Below, one piece after another: positions 52,379 through 61,213 of a DNA stretch of 64,000 nt. Numbering within the stretch: the stretch's first letter is position 1; each line of letters opens with the position of its first letter. Under the pieces are notes generated by a model. That model ran no database searches. It was not told where the DNA came from and saw nothing but the letters and a program-made list of their open reading frames with translations. Origin of the DNA: Pseudomonas putida (GTDB taxonomy: Bacteria; Pseudomonadota; Gammaproteobacteria; Pseudomonadales; Pseudomonadaceae); the NCBI RefSeq assembly GCF_028682455.1, contig NZ_JANHLD010000004.1, positions 62,001 to 126,000 of the forward strand, in the 5' to 3' direction. A program made the translations under genes and the position numbers.

Positions 52379-53131
52379 TTAACTATCGTCCCGCTCTCGG
52401 AGGTACTCCTCGAGCAGCTTCTTCTCTTCTCCAGAAAGTGAGCGACTTTCCAGAAGATCGGCGCGTCGTTCATAGGTCCGCCCAAGGGACTGCTGTAAAC
52501 GCCATCGCCGGATGTGTGCATGGTTGCCACTAAGCAACACGTCGGGAACACGCTGATCCGCATACACCTCCGGTCGGGTGTAGTGCGGGCAATCAAGCAG
52601 ACCATCGGTGAAGGAGTCTTCCTCCGCCGAGTCCGCATGCCCTAAAGCTCCGGGCAGCAGTCGCGTAACCGCATCAATCAGGACCATCGCCGGCAGCTCG
52701 CCGCCAGACAGGACATAGTCCCCAATCGACCACTCTTCATCGACATGAGCCTCGATAAAACGCTCGTCGATGCCTTCATAACGACCGGCTATCAGAATCA
52801 ACGATTCGTGCTTCACCAGGTCTTTGACCGCCGACTGATCCAGCTTGCGGCCTTGTGGCGACAGGTAAATAACCTTCGCCGCTCCCCCGGTTGCCTGCCT
52901 GGCGTCAACCAGTGCATCTTCCAGAGGCTTGATCTTCATCACCATGCCCGGACCACCGCCAAACGGCCGATCATCCACCGTATGGTGACGATCTGTGGTG
53001 TAGTCCCGTGGGTTCCAGCAGGTCAGTTGCAACAACCCCTGCTTTACCGCACGGCTGGTAATGCCGTACTCACTGATGGCCGAGAACATCTCGGGGAACA
53101 ACGTGATGACATCTACGCGCAGGCTGGCCAT
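52379..53131 (-). CDS. trmD: tRNA (guanine-N1)-methyltransferase TrmD
   Basis: A 250-residue SPOUT methyltransferase making m1G37 in tRNAs with 36-GG, using SAM and guarding the reading frame. The trefoil-knot region has YLSPQGRKLDQ, LIAGRYEGIDERFIE (about 112-126) and IGDYVLSGGELPAM (about 137-150). RPFGGGPGMVMK near residue 55 is typical. It starts three bases after rimM stop, in the standard r-protein operon. Confidence 0.97.
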   Translation of the reverse strand: MASLRVDVITLFPEMFSAISEYGITSRAVKQGLLQLTCWNPRDYTTDRHHTVDDRPFGGGPGMVMKIKPLEDALVDARQATGGAAKVIYLSPQGRKLDQSAVKDLVKHESLILIAGRYEGIDERFIEAHVDEEWSIGDYVLSGGELPAMVLIDAVTRLLPGALGHADSAEEDSFTDGLLDCPHYTRPEVYADQRVPDVLLSGNHAHIRRWRLQQSLGRTYERRADLLESRSLSGEEKKLLEEYLRERDDS

Positions 53132-53134
53132 TGC

Positions 53135-53671
53135 TTAGAAGTCCGCGTCCCATTCCACCCTCATCTCGCCTGCAACCAGGTCGATCTTCAACACGCATTG
53201 CTCTGTATAGGGCAACAGGCGTTCACGATCATCCAGACTGCCCGCGCAGGGCTTTACCACCATTACATCGTTCGCGCCGGTCTCCAACAGGTGATCAACC
53301 TTGCCGAACAGCTGTTCGTCCTGGTTGATGACTTTCAGACCTACCAACTGGTACCAGTAGTACTCGTCGCTAGGCAGGTTGGGCAAAAGGCTTCGTGGGA
53401 TACAAATCTCATAACCGCTCAGAAGACGGGCTTCATCACGATCGTCGAGGCCTTTGAGCTTGGCGACCAGGTCCTTTTGAGTGGATCGGCCACTGACCAG
53501 CTCTACCTGTTTTACCTTCCCTTCGTGCCGAAGCGTCCAGTTGCGGTAATCCAACAGGTTTTCAATCGGATCGGTAAAGGAAAAGACCTTCACCTCGCCA
53601 CGAACGCCGTGAACCGAAAAAATCTTGCCGACAACGATCAGGTCGTCAGCTTTTTCTGGCGTCGCGCTCAT
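53135..53671 (-). CDS. rimM: Ribosome maturation factor RimM
   Basis: A 178-residue 16S rRNA processing factor binding S19 in the 30S head. The RimM N-terminal domain has LIVVGKIFSVHGVRGEVKVFSFTD (about 10-33) and the PRC-barrel C-terminal domain has YYWYQLVGLKVIN (about 103-115) and LPYTEQCVLKIDL. It lies five bases after rpsP and three before trmD. Confidence 0.96.
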   Translation of the reverse strand: MSATPEKADDLIVVGKIFSVHGVRGEVKVFSFTDPIENLLDYRNWTLRHEGKVKQVELVSGRSTQKDLVAKLKGLDDRDEARLLSGYEICIPRSLLPNLPSDEYYWYQLVGLKVINQDEQLFGKVDHLLETGANDVMVVKPCAGSLDDRERLLPYTEQCVLKIDLVAGEMRVEWDADF

Positions 53672-53676
53672 ACTGT

Positions 53677-53928
53677 TCAGGCAGCAGCCTTGGCAGCATC
53701 TTTCAGCAGTTTTGCAACGCGCTCGGATGGCTGTGCGCCAACGCTCAGCCAGTGAGCAACGCGGTCTTGTTTAACGGACAGACGAACTTCCTGGCCGCGA
53801 GCGATAGGGTTGAAGAAACCAACCTGCTCGATGTGCGAACCGGTAACTGGGTTACGCGAGTCAGTCACGGTCAGGGTGTAAAATGGGCGCTTTTTGGAGC
53901 CGCCACGGGCAAGACGGATGGTTAGCAT
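53677..53928 (-). CDS. rpsP: 30S ribosomal protein S16
   Basis: An 83-residue ribosomal protein: MLTIRLARGGSKKRPFYTL and VTDSRNPVTGSHIEQVGFFNP, the complete family core. The ATG at 53928 gives the standard length; an upstream in-frame start is not supported. It heads the rpsP-rimM-trmD-rplS operon. The leader contains hairpins and a candidate promoter at 54002-54030. Confidence 0.97.
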   Translation of the reverse strand: MLTIRLARGGSKKRPFYTLTVTDSRNPVTGSHIEQVGFFNPIARGQEVRLSVKQDRVAHWLSVGAQPSERVAKLLKDAAKAAA

Positions 53929-53972
53929 TGAACATCGTTCCTGTAGTCGGTGCTGCAAATCATAATGCACAG

Positions 53973-53990
53973 CGGGCACACGGGTGCCCG
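53973..53990 (-). promoter_or_regulatory. Leader hairpin upstream of rpsP
   Basis: CGGGCAC (53973-53979) pairs with GTGCCCG (53984-53990) around a four-base loop, 45 bases before the rpsP start, inside the predicted transcript leader. It could affect translation or RNA stability. Confidence 0.4.
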
Positions 53991-54001
53991 AAAGGCCGCA
54001 T

Positions 54002-54030
54002 ATTCTCAAGGAATACACGGACATTTGCAA
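54002..54030 (-). promoter_or_regulatory. Candidate sigma-70 promoter for rpsP
   Basis: On the minus strand TTGCAA (54025-54030), a 17-base spacer, and GAGAAT (54002-54007), about 75 bases before the rpsP start. The -35 is near consensus; the -10 is moderate. Confidence 0.35.
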
Positions 54031-54080
54031 ATGCCTTTTTACGCAAGGTGAAAAGGCCTGCCTGCTGATCTGCCGTTTGC

Positions 54081-54102
54081 GCTGCCTCATATATAAGGCA
54101 GC
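54081..54102. other. Small stem-loop between ffh and rpsP
   Basis: GCTGCCT (54081-54087) pairs with AGGCAGC (54096-54102) around an AT-rich eight-base loop, 65 bases after the ffh stop. No T-tract follows in the ffh direction, so terminator function is doubtful. Confidence 0.35.
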
Positions 54103-54166
54103 AGTAGTCCCGCCGGAGCGGGGTTCCGGTCATCGGCACACTTGAGTGCCAGCGACCTGAATAGGA

Positions 54167-55543
54167 TTAGAGCTTGGGCATGCCGCCGCCGGGCATCATG
54201 CCGCCCAGGCCGCGCATCATTTTGGCCATGCCGCCCTTGGCAGAAAACTTCTTCATCATCTTCTGCATCTGCTTGTGCTGCTTGATCAGGCGGCCGATGT
54301 CCTGCACCTGGGTGCCGGAACCCATGGCGATACGGCGCTTGCGCGAACCGCTGATCAGCTCAGGGTCGCGGCGCTCGGCCGGGGTCATGGAATTGATGAT
54401 CGCTTCCATCTGCTTGAACTGCTTCTCGGCTGCGCCCTGGGCGTTGCCCATCTGCGCGAGGTTGACACCACCGATGCTTGGCAGCTTGTCCATCAGGCCG
54501 CCGAGGCCGCCCATGTTCTTCATTTGCTGCAGCTGGTCGCGGAAGTCCTCGAGGTCGAAGCCCTTGCCCTTCTTCAGCTTCTTGGCCAGTTTGTCGGCCT
54601 TTTCCTTGTCGAGGGTCTGTTCGGCCTGCTCGATCAGGCTGAGCACGTCGCCCATGCCCAGGATGCGCGAAGCGATACGGTCGGGGTGGAACGGCTCGAG
54701 GGCTTCGCTCTTTTCACCCATACCGATGAACTTGATCGGCTTACCGGTGATGGCGCGCACCGACAGCGCGGCACCGCCACGGGCGTCGCCGTCGACCTTG
54801 GTCAGGATCACGCCGGTCAGCGGCAGCGCCTCGCCAAAGGCCTTGGCGGTGTTGGCCGCATCCTGACCGGTCATGGCGTCGACCACGAACAGCGTCTCGA
54901 TCGGCTTGACCGCAGCGTGCAGGTCCTTGATCTCGCTCATCATCTCGGCGTCGATATGCAGACGACCGGCGGTATCGACGATGACCACGTCGATGAACTT
55001 GAGCTTGGCTTCGCGGATGGCCGCTTCAGCGATGGCCACCGGCTTCTGGCTGATATCGGACGGGAAGAAGGTAACGCCGATGTCGCCTGCCAGGGTTTCG
55101 AGCTGTTTGATTGCCGCCGGACGGTAGACGTCGGCCGACACCACCATCACCGACTTCTTCTTGCGCTCCTTGAGGAAGCGCGCCAGCTTGCCGGCAGTGG
55201 TGGTCTTGCCCGCACCCTGCAGACCGGCCATCAGGACCACGGCCGGCGGTGCGGCATTGAGCGCCAGGTCTTCGTTGGCGGCGCCCATCAGGCCTTCGAG
55301 TTCGGCCTGGACGATCTTCACGAACGCCTGGCCCGGGGTCAGGCTGCGCGACACTTCGGTGCCGACCGCACGCTCCTTGACCTTGTTGACGAAATCCTTG
55401 ACCACCGGCAGGGCGACGTCAGCCTCGAGCAACGCCATGCGCACTTCACGCAGGGTGTCTTTGATGTTGTCTTCGGTCAGCTTGGCCTTGCCGGTGACAT
55501 GGCGCAGCGTCTGTGACAGACGGTCGGTCAGGTTTTCAAACAT
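54167..55543 (-). CDS. ffh: Signal recognition particle protein Ffh
   Basis: A 458-residue SRP GTPase that with 4.5S RNA delivers inner-membrane proteins to FtsY. The N domain (about 1-90) precedes a G domain with GLQGAGKTTTAGKLA (about 105-119), DTAGRLHID (about 188-196) and TKVDGDARGGAALS (about 245-258). The C-terminal M domain is methionine-rich (QMQKMMKKF; GMMPGGGMPKL). The ATG at 55543 gives the family length. It diverges from the CcsA-like gene. Confidence 0.97.
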   Translation of the reverse strand: MFENLTDRLSQTLRHVTGKAKLTEDNIKDTLREVRMALLEADVALPVVKDFVNKVKERAVGTEVSRSLTPGQAFVKIVQAELEGLMGAANEDLALNAAPPAVVLMAGLQGAGKTTTAGKLARFLKERKKKSVMVVSADVYRPAAIKQLETLAGDIGVTFFPSDISQKPVAIAEAAIREAKLKFIDVVIVDTAGRLHIDAEMMSEIKDLHAAVKPIETLFVVDAMTGQDAANTAKAFGEALPLTGVILTKVDGDARGGAALSVRAITGKPIKFIGMGEKSEALEPFHPDRIASRILGMGDVLSLIEQAEQTLDKEKADKLAKKLKKGKGFDLEDFRDQLQQMKNMGGLGGLMDKLPSIGGVNLAQMGNAQGAAEKQFKQMEAIINSMTPAERRDPELISGSRKRRIAMGSGTQVQDIGRLIKQHKQMQKMMKKFSAKGGMAKMMRGLGGMMPGGGMPKL

Positions 55544-55738
55544 GGTGATCCTTTCAGGCTCTTCAGAACCGAGGTTTATCAGCTGCCTCTGGCATTTGGG
55601 CGGGCCTTGGGCAGGGGCAGGTCGGCGATTATAACCAAGACTCGGGCCAGCGCACACCTTACCGTCGGCTGGCGGTCTTCCTTGGCAGGCGCGTTGTATG
55701 CCAAACTCATCCTCTTTCGGGCTTGCCTAACAGGACTT

Positions 55739-56551
55739 ATGCTCCCCTTGTCACCCAGCTTGCTTCCCAATCTGATCGCCGCCTGCCTGTATGCCGCCGC
55801 GACCTTCTATCATGGCTCCCGCCTGGCGCAAGGCGCCAAGGCCGACAAGCGCCTGCTCGGGCTGCTCGGTGCATTGGCGGTCATTGCCCAGGGTACCGCC
55901 CTGTTCTGGCAGTTGCTCACGCCCTTGGGCCTGAGCCTGGACTTCTTCAGCGCCGCCAGCCTGATCGCCACCGCCGTCATTGCCCTGACCTTGCTGGCCT
56001 GCCTGCGCATCCCGGTGGAAAACCTGTTGCTGCTGCTGTTCCCGCTGGGCATGGCCACGGCCTTGATCGCCCAGTTCGCGCCCTCCGGCACCGTGCCGTT
56101 GATCAACGAAGAGCCGGGGATCCTCGCGCATATCCTGCTGTCGATCCTGGCCTACGGGCTGTTTACCATCGCGGTGTTCCAGGCCTTGCTGCTGCTGGTG
56201 CAGGATCACCAGCTAAAGCACAAGCATCCCTCGGGCCTGATCCGCAACTTTCCGCCCCTGCAAACCATGGAGAGCCTGCTGTTCGGTTTTCTCTGGACCG
56301 GTTGGGGCCTGCTGTCGCTGTCGCTGATTTCCGGCTGGCTGTTCCTGGACAACCTGTTCGCCCAGCACCTGGTGCACAAGACCTTGCTGGCCTGCGTGGC
56401 CTGGGTGGTCTTCAGCGTACTGCTGTGGGGCCGTACCCGCCTGGGCTGGCGGGGCCACAAGGCGATTCGCTGGACCCTCGCCGGCTTCTGCCTGCTGATG
56501 CTGGCCTACTTCGGCAGCAAGCTGGTACGCGAATTCATCCTGCATATCTGA
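55739..56551 (+). CDS. CcsA/YpjD-like cytochrome c assembly membrane protein
   Basis: A 270-residue protein with about eight membrane helices, of the cytochrome c assembly (CcsA/CcmC/HemX-like) family. LLFGFLWTGWGLLSLSLISGWLF (about 178-200) and HLVHKTLLACVAWVVFSVLLWG with HKAIRW match the conserved helices. The ATG at 55739 has AGGA five bases upstream; the longer frame would extend across the ffh promoter. The genes downstream to ffh are the same in other pseudomonads (YpjD/CorE position, next to CorB-like gene). The haem-handling role is inferred. Confidence 0.85.
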   Translation: MLPLSPSLLPNLIAACLYAAATFYHGSRLAQGAKADKRLLGLLGALAVIAQGTALFWQLLTPLGLSLDFFSAASLIATAVIALTLLACLRIPVENLLLLLFPLGMATALIAQFAPSGTVPLINEEPGILAHILLSILAYGLFTIAVFQALLLLVQDHQLKHKHPSGLIRNFPPLQTMESLLFGFLWTGWGLLSLSLISGWLFLDNLFAQHLVHKTLLACVAWVVFSVLLWGRTRLGWRGHKAIRWTLAGFCLLMLAYFGSKLVREFILHI

Positions 56552-56564
56552 CGGGCACAGGTAA

Positions 56565-57776
56565 ATGGACGATCTGCCGTTAGGACCGTTACTCGGCGTA
56601 CTGGCACTGGCACTACTCTGGTCGGCCCTGTTTACCGCTGTGGATGCCGCCCAGCAGTACCTCAACGGTGCCCGGCGCAACAACCAGACCGATGCGCATC
56701 CAGAACTCAAGGTCGCCCCACAGGCCCTGGTGCTCTGCTCCACCCTTGGCAAACTCCTGGTACTGGCCCTGGCGTGCCTGGTGGGGCAGCGCTACGACGG
56801 CGAGCATGGTTTCTGGCTCGCAGGCCTTGGCGCCGCCGCCGTGCTGCTGGTGTTCGCCGAATACCTGCCGCGGCAACTGGCACGACGCAATCCCCCCGCC
56901 TTCATCGCCCTGGGCAATACCCTGCTCAAGGCCCCGCTCAAATTGCTCCAGCCTGTGGCCTGGCTGCTCGATGGCTGCGCCCGGGTGGTATTGCGTCCGT
57001 TCCGGGTCCAGCCCCATGCCGTTGCCCTGCACGAGCAGGACAGCGATGACGACCTGGACGAAGATGCCCAGGCAGACCACCGGCTGAACCTGCCGGAAAG
57101 CCTGCTGGCCCTGGACAAGATCACCGTCAACGACATCCTGGTACCGCGCAATGATGTAGACGGCGTCAACCTCGACGACTCGATCGAGCAGATCATCGAG
57201 CAATTGATTATCAGCCGTCACACCCGCCTGCCGGTCTATCACAGCGATATCAACCAGGTCGAAGCCATCCTCAATACCAAGCTGATCAGCCACCTGCTGC
57301 CCAAGGCCGAGCTGACCCGCGAAACCCTGCACGCCGCCTGCTACGAACCCTATTTCGTACCGGAAAGCACTCCCTTGCAGCTGCAATTGCTGAACTTTCA
57401 CAAGCAGCAACGACGCCTGGGCGTTGTCGTCGATGAGTACGGCGAAGTACAGGGCATCGTCACGCTGGAAGACATTCTCGAAGAAATTGTCGGCGAGTTC
57501 GAAGACGAACACAGCCTTGACAACCCGCATATCCACCCGCAGGCAGATGGGCGCTTCGTGATCGAAGGCAACGTGTCGATCCGCGAGCTGAACCGCAGCC
57601 TGGGCTGGCACCTGCCAAGCGATGGCCCCAAGACCCTCAACGGCCTGGTCACCGAGGCACTGGAAAGCATCCCGGAAAGCGCTGTGTGCCTGAAGATCGG
57701 TCGTTATCGCCTGGAAATCCTTGAAACCGAAGACAATTGCGCCAGCCGCATACTGGTCTGGACCGTGACTCGCTAG
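56565..57776 (+). CDS. HlyC/CorC-family CBS-domain membrane protein
   Basis: A 403-residue protein of the CNNM/HlyC-CorC type. N-terminal hydrophobic helices (about 6-26, 53-70, 84-104) form a divergent DUF21 membrane part; a CBS pair follows (about 180-310), with VVVDEYGEVQGIVTLEDILEEIVGEF. The CorC_HlyC domain (about 320-400) has GRFVIEGNVSIRELN. Such proteins, including YfjD/CorB, are linked to Mg2+ or other divalent-metal homeostasis. It starts 13 bases after the CcsA-like gene, so the two are co-transcribed. Confidence 0.87.
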   Translation: MDDLPLGPLLGVLALALLWSALFTAVDAAQQYLNGARRNNQTDAHPELKVAPQALVLCSTLGKLLVLALACLVGQRYDGEHGFWLAGLGAAAVLLVFAEYLPRQLARRNPPAFIALGNTLLKAPLKLLQPVAWLLDGCARVVLRPFRVQPHAVALHEQDSDDDLDEDAQADHRLNLPESLLALDKITVNDILVPRNDVDGVNLDDSIEQIIEQLIISRHTRLPVYHSDINQVEAILNTKLISHLLPKAELTRETLHAACYEPYFVPESTPLQLQLLNFHKQQRRLGVVVDEYGEVQGIVTLEDILEEIVGEFEDEHSLDNPHIHPQADGRFVIEGNVSIRELNRSLGWHLPSDGPKTLNGLVTEALESIPESAVCLKIGRYRLEILETEDNCASRILVWTVTR

Positions 57777-58040
57777 TTATACTCCGGTCACGCTTACCCA
57801 GCCCAGCCGTCTCGCCCGCTACCCGCACCCGGCGTCTCTCGGCCAGTCCGCACGACTGAATACTGCGCGCAAAACCTGCACTGCTTCACACCCCGGACAG
57901 TGCTCGCGCCCGCCCCTATCCCCCACGGGCGTATGCTCAGTCACGCGACCAACAACAATACGCTTCGTTGCCGCTGCCAACGCCTGCCCGCCAGGCCGGC
58001 AGCGACACCTATGGAGCACTCGACTGTCAGGGATAATCGC

Positions 58041-59345
58041 ATGACAACCAGCAGCACCTACTCCGAAACGGAACAGGCCAGCCCCGGCAACTCGCCGGCC
58101 CGGGTGGCGACCGCCAGCTTCATCGGCACCGCCATCGAGTTCTATGACTTCTACGTTTATGCCACCGCCGCTGCCCTGGTCATCGGCCCGGTATTCTTTC
58201 CGCAGACCTCGGGCACCGCACAGATGCTCTCGGCCTTCCTCACCTTCGGCATCGCCTTTCTGGCCAGGCCCCTGGGTTCGGCACTGTTCGGCCACTTCGG
58301 CGACCGTATCGGACGCAAGTCGACGCTGGTTGCCTCGTTGTTGCTGATGGGCGTGTGTACCACGCTGATCGGCGTGCTGCCGGGCTACGACAGCATCGGT
58401 GCCTGGGCACCGATCCTGCTGTGCGTGCTGCGCTTCGGCCAGGGCCTGGGCCTTGGTGGCGAATGGGGCGGCGCCGCCCTGCTGGCCACCGAGAATGCCC
58501 CCAAGAGCAAGCGCGCCTGGTTCGGCATGTTCCCGCAACTCGGGCCCTCGATCGGCTTTCTGGCCGCCAACGGCCTGTTCCTGACCCTGGCCATGGTGCT
58601 GACCGACGAGCAGTTTCGCGAGTGGGGCTGGCGTATCCCGTTCCTGCTCAGTGCCGCGCTGGTCATCGTCGGCTTGTATGTGCGCCTGAAGCTTGAAGAA
58701 ACCCCGGTGTTCGCCAAGGCCGTGGCTCGCCACGAGCGGGTGAAAATGCCGGTGGTCGAGCTGTTCTCCCAGTACTGGATGCCGGTACTGCTGGGGGCGT
58801 CGGCCATGGTGGTGTGCTATGCGCTGTTCTACATATCCACGGTGTTCTCGCTCAGCTACGGCGTCTCGACCCTGGGCTACAGCCGCGAAACCTTCCTGGG
58901 CCTGCTGTGCTTTGCCGTACTGTTCATGGCCTTGGCCACGCCGTTGTCGGCCTGGCTCAGCGACCGTTACGGGCGCAAGCCGGTGCTGATCGTCGGGGCG
59001 ATTCTGGCGATACTCTCGGGCTTTACCATGCAGCCACTGCTGACCTCGGGCTCCACTGCGGGCGTGGCGCTATTCCTGGCCATCGAGCTGTTTTTGATGG
59101 GGGTGACCTTTGCACCGATGGGCGCCCTGCTGCCAGAGCTGTTTCCGACCCATGTGCGCTACACCGGGGCGTCGGCTGCCTATAACCTGGGCGGCATCGT
59201 CGGGGCCTCGGCGGCGCCGTTCTTTGCCCAGAAGCTGGTGGCGATGGGAGGATTGAGCTGGGTGGGTGGTTATGTGTCGGCGGCAGCTGTGCTCAGCCTG
59301 ATTGCCGTGCTGTGCCTTAAAGAGACCCGGCATTCGGAGCTCTGA
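58041..59345 (+). CDS. MHS-family MFS transporter
   Basis: A 434-residue inner-membrane symporter with 12 predicted helices. Metabolite:H+ symporter signatures are GTAIEFYDFYVYATAAAL (about 24-41), GHFGDRIGRKSTLV (about 84-97) and SDRYGRKPVL (about 306-315), and GLGLGGEWGGAALL (about 137-150). The family takes up organic acids, osmolytes or shikimate-like compounds; the substrate is not evident. The ATG at 58041 has AGGGA nearby; an in-frame ATG ten codons upstream (58011) is possible. The 264-base gap before it shows no other clear feature. Confidence 0.88.
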   Translation: MTTSSTYSETEQASPGNSPARVATASFIGTAIEFYDFYVYATAAALVIGPVFFPQTSGTAQMLSAFLTFGIAFLARPLGSALFGHFGDRIGRKSTLVASLLLMGVCTTLIGVLPGYDSIGAWAPILLCVLRFGQGLGLGGEWGGAALLATENAPKSKRAWFGMFPQLGPSIGFLAANGLFLTLAMVLTDEQFREWGWRIPFLLSAALVIVGLYVRLKLEETPVFAKAVARHERVKMPVVELFSQYWMPVLLGASAMVVCYALFYISTVFSLSYGVSTLGYSRETFLGLLCFAVLFMALATPLSAWLSDRYGRKPVLIVGAILAILSGFTMQPLLTSGSTAGVALFLAIELFLMGVTFAPMGALLPELFPTHVRYTGASAAYNLGGIVGASAAPFFAQKLVAMGGLSWVGGYVSAAAVLSLIAVLCLKETRHSEL

Positions 59346-59350
59346 AATGA

Positions 59351-59400
59351 CCGCGGGGCAAGCCCGCCCCTGCAACTGCAGGAGCAGGCTTGCCCCGCGG
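59351..59400. repeat. REP palindrome between convergent genes
   Basis: CCGCGGGGCAAGCC (from 59351) mirrors GGCTTGCCCCGCGG (to 59400), with CTGCA-ACTGCAG at the centre. It fills the gap between the convergent MFS and purT stops and could end both transcripts. Confidence 0.82.
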
Positions 59401-59405
59401 TGGTT

Positions 59406-60587
59406 TTAAAGCTCTACCTGAACAGCGTGCGAGGCACGGGTCGCCTTGGCCCGTGCAGCCTCGATCGACTCGTCACGCGCCAGGCACACGCCCATGCGGC
59501 GCTGGCCGTTGACTTCAGGCTTGCCGAACAGGCGAATGGCCGTGTCCGGCTCGCTCAGCGCAGCACCCAGATTGGCGAACGCGGTCTGCTGCGACTGGCC
59601 TTCCACCAGGATCACCGCCGAAGCCGAAGGGCCGAACTGGCGAATCAACGGAATCGGCAGCCCCAGGATTGCCCGCGCATGCAGGGCGAATTGCGACAGG
59701 TCCTGAGAGATCAGGGTCACCAGGCCGGTGTCGTGCGGGCGCGGCGATACTTCGCTGAACCACACCTGATCACCTTTGATGAACAGCTCCACACCAAACA
59801 GGCCACGGCCACCCAGTGCCTCGGTGACGGCCTTGGCCACGCGCTCGGACTCGGCCAGGGCCACCGGGCTCATGGCCTGCGGCTGCCAGGACTCCTGATA
59901 GTCGCCCTTCTCCTGACGATGCCCGACCGGCGCGCAGAACGTGGTTCCGCCCACATGGCGCACGGTCAGCAAGGTGATTTCGTAGTCGAAATCGATAAAA
60001 CCTTCGATGATCACCCGGCCCTTGCCGGCGCGGCCGCCTTCCTGGGCATAATCCCAGGCCTTCTGCACATCGTCGCTACCCTTGAGCAGGCTCTGGCCCT
60101 TGCCCGAGGAGCTCATCACCGGCTTGACCACGCAGGGAAAGCCAAGGTCTTCGACCGCCTTCGCGTAGTCCTCGAAGGTGTCGGCGAAATGGTACGGCGA
60201 GGTTGGCAGTTCGAGCTCTTCAGCGGCCAGGCGACGAATGCCTTCGCGGTTCATGGTCAGTTGCGTGGCGCGGGCCGTGGGGACCACGTTGAAGCCTTCG
60301 TTTTCCAGCTCCACCAGGGTCGCGGTGGCAATGGCTTCGATTTCCGGGACGATGTAGTGCGGTTTTTCAGCCTCGATCACTGCACGCAGGGCGGCGCCGT
60401 CGAGCATGTTGATCACGTGGCTGCGATGGGCGACCTGCATGGCCGGGGCATCGGCGTAACGGTCCACGGCAATCACTTCAACGCCCAGGCGCTGCAGCTC
60501 GATCACCACTTCCTTGCCCAGCTCGCCGCAGCCACAGAGCAGTACACGGGTCGCGCTCGGCGACAATGGGGTTCCGATACGAGTCAT
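59406..60587 (-). CDS. purT: Formate-dependent phosphoribosylglycinamide formyltransferase
   Basis: A 393-residue ATP-grasp enzyme forming formyl-GAR from GAR, formate and ATP, the folate-free third step of purine synthesis. LLCGCGELGKEVVIELQRLGVEVIAVDR (about 15-42) is the N-terminal Rossmann-like domain. CVVKPVMSSSGKGQS (about 150-164) and WFSEVSPRPHDTGLVTL (about 277-293) bind ATP and metal. Length is normal. It is a single-gene unit ending at a REP. Confidence 0.96.
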   Translation of the reverse strand: MTRIGTPLSPSATRVLLCGCGELGKEVVIELQRLGVEVIAVDRYADAPAMQVAHRSHVINMLDGAALRAVIEAEKPHYIVPEIEAIATATLVELENEGFNVVPTARATQLTMNREGIRRLAAEELELPTSPYHFADTFEDYAKAVEDLGFPCVVKPVMSSSGKGQSLLKGSDDVQKAWDYAQEGGRAGKGRVIIEGFIDFDYEITLLTVRHVGGTTFCAPVGHRQEKGDYQESWQPQAMSPVALAESERVAKAVTEALGGRGLFGVELFIKGDQVWFSEVSPRPHDTGLVTLISQDLSQFALHARAILGLPIPLIRQFGPSASAVILVEGQSQQTAFANLGAALSEPDTAIRLFGKPEVNGQRRMGVCLARDESIEAARAKATRASHAVQVEL

Positions 60588-60682
60588 CTCAGGTCCTCAG
60601 AGGGAAGGATTCCAGGCTGCCCCATGATCGGTGCAACCCGGTGAAAAGGAGCGCCATTTTACATGAACCGGGCCCGAGGGCC

Positions 60683-61150
60683 TCAGCCGGTGATGGCACG
60701 CTTGCGCAGGCGCCAGGCCATGATCAGCCAGACCGCAGTGACGCCGGCAAACTTGGAGGCCAGGGCGGTACCGACCACAGCCGGGGTGAGGGCACCGATC
60801 ATGCCGAAAAAAATGAAGGTGTCGATCGGGATACTCAGCGCCGAGCTCAGCCACAGGCGGTCGTGCAGGGGGCGCTTGGTGATGCTGAAGACCAGCCAGT
60901 CGATCAGCTCGGAGACGGCGAAGGCAGTCGCGCTGGCCAAGGCGATGGCGGGCTCGGAGGTAATATACGACAGCACCAGGGCAACCAGCATGGCGACCAG
61001 CGCACCGTGGCCGAAGCGGGTTTGCACCATGTCGCGCAGGATGAACACCAGCCCGCCCCAGGCAGACCAGATGACGTCCAAGTGCGGGGCACTGGAAAAG
61101 GCGTAGTTGATCAGCACAACGCTGCTGATGTAGGCAATCAGAAAGGGCAT
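60683..61150 (-). CDS. VUT family transporter (queuosine-precursor type)
   Basis: A 155-residue membrane protein with about five helices (YISSVVLINYAFSSAP near 7-22; GALVAMLVALVLSYI near 48-62). The family (YhhQ/VUT) includes queuosine-precursor transporters and vitamin uptake proteins; it is short compared with YhhQ (about 220), but short VUT members are common in Pseudomonas. A stem-loop lies just upstream (61179-61210). The substrate is not certain; preQ0 or preQ1 is a possibility. Confidence 0.78.
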   Translation of the reverse strand: MPFLIAYISSVVLINYAFSSAPHLDVIWSAWGGLVFILRDMVQTRFGHGALVAMLVALVLSYITSEPAIALASATAFAVSELIDWLVFSITKRPLHDRLWLSSALSIPIDTFIFFGMIGALTPAVVGTALASKFAGVTAVWLIMAWRLRKRAITG

Positions 61151-61178
61151 GGGGTCGACCGCTTGGCAAGCCCTACAG

Positions 61179-61210
61179 GGTACTTGAGCCGCCGCTTGCG
61201 GCCAAGTACC
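61179..61210. promoter_or_regulatory. Stem-loop upstream of the VUT transporter
   Basis: GGTACTTG (61179-61186) pairs with CAAGTACC (61203-61210), enclosing a GC-rich inner stem. It lies four bases past the DUF1289 stop and 28 bases before the transporter ATG. No T-tract follows; it may be a transcript end, an operator or a leader structure. Confidence 0.45.
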
Positions 61211-61213
61211 GGA

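Noticed and set aside
61150..61213. preQ1 riboswitch before the VUT transporter
   Set aside because: The short preQ1 aptamer features (C-rich loop with A-rich tail) are not visible; only a simple stem is seen.
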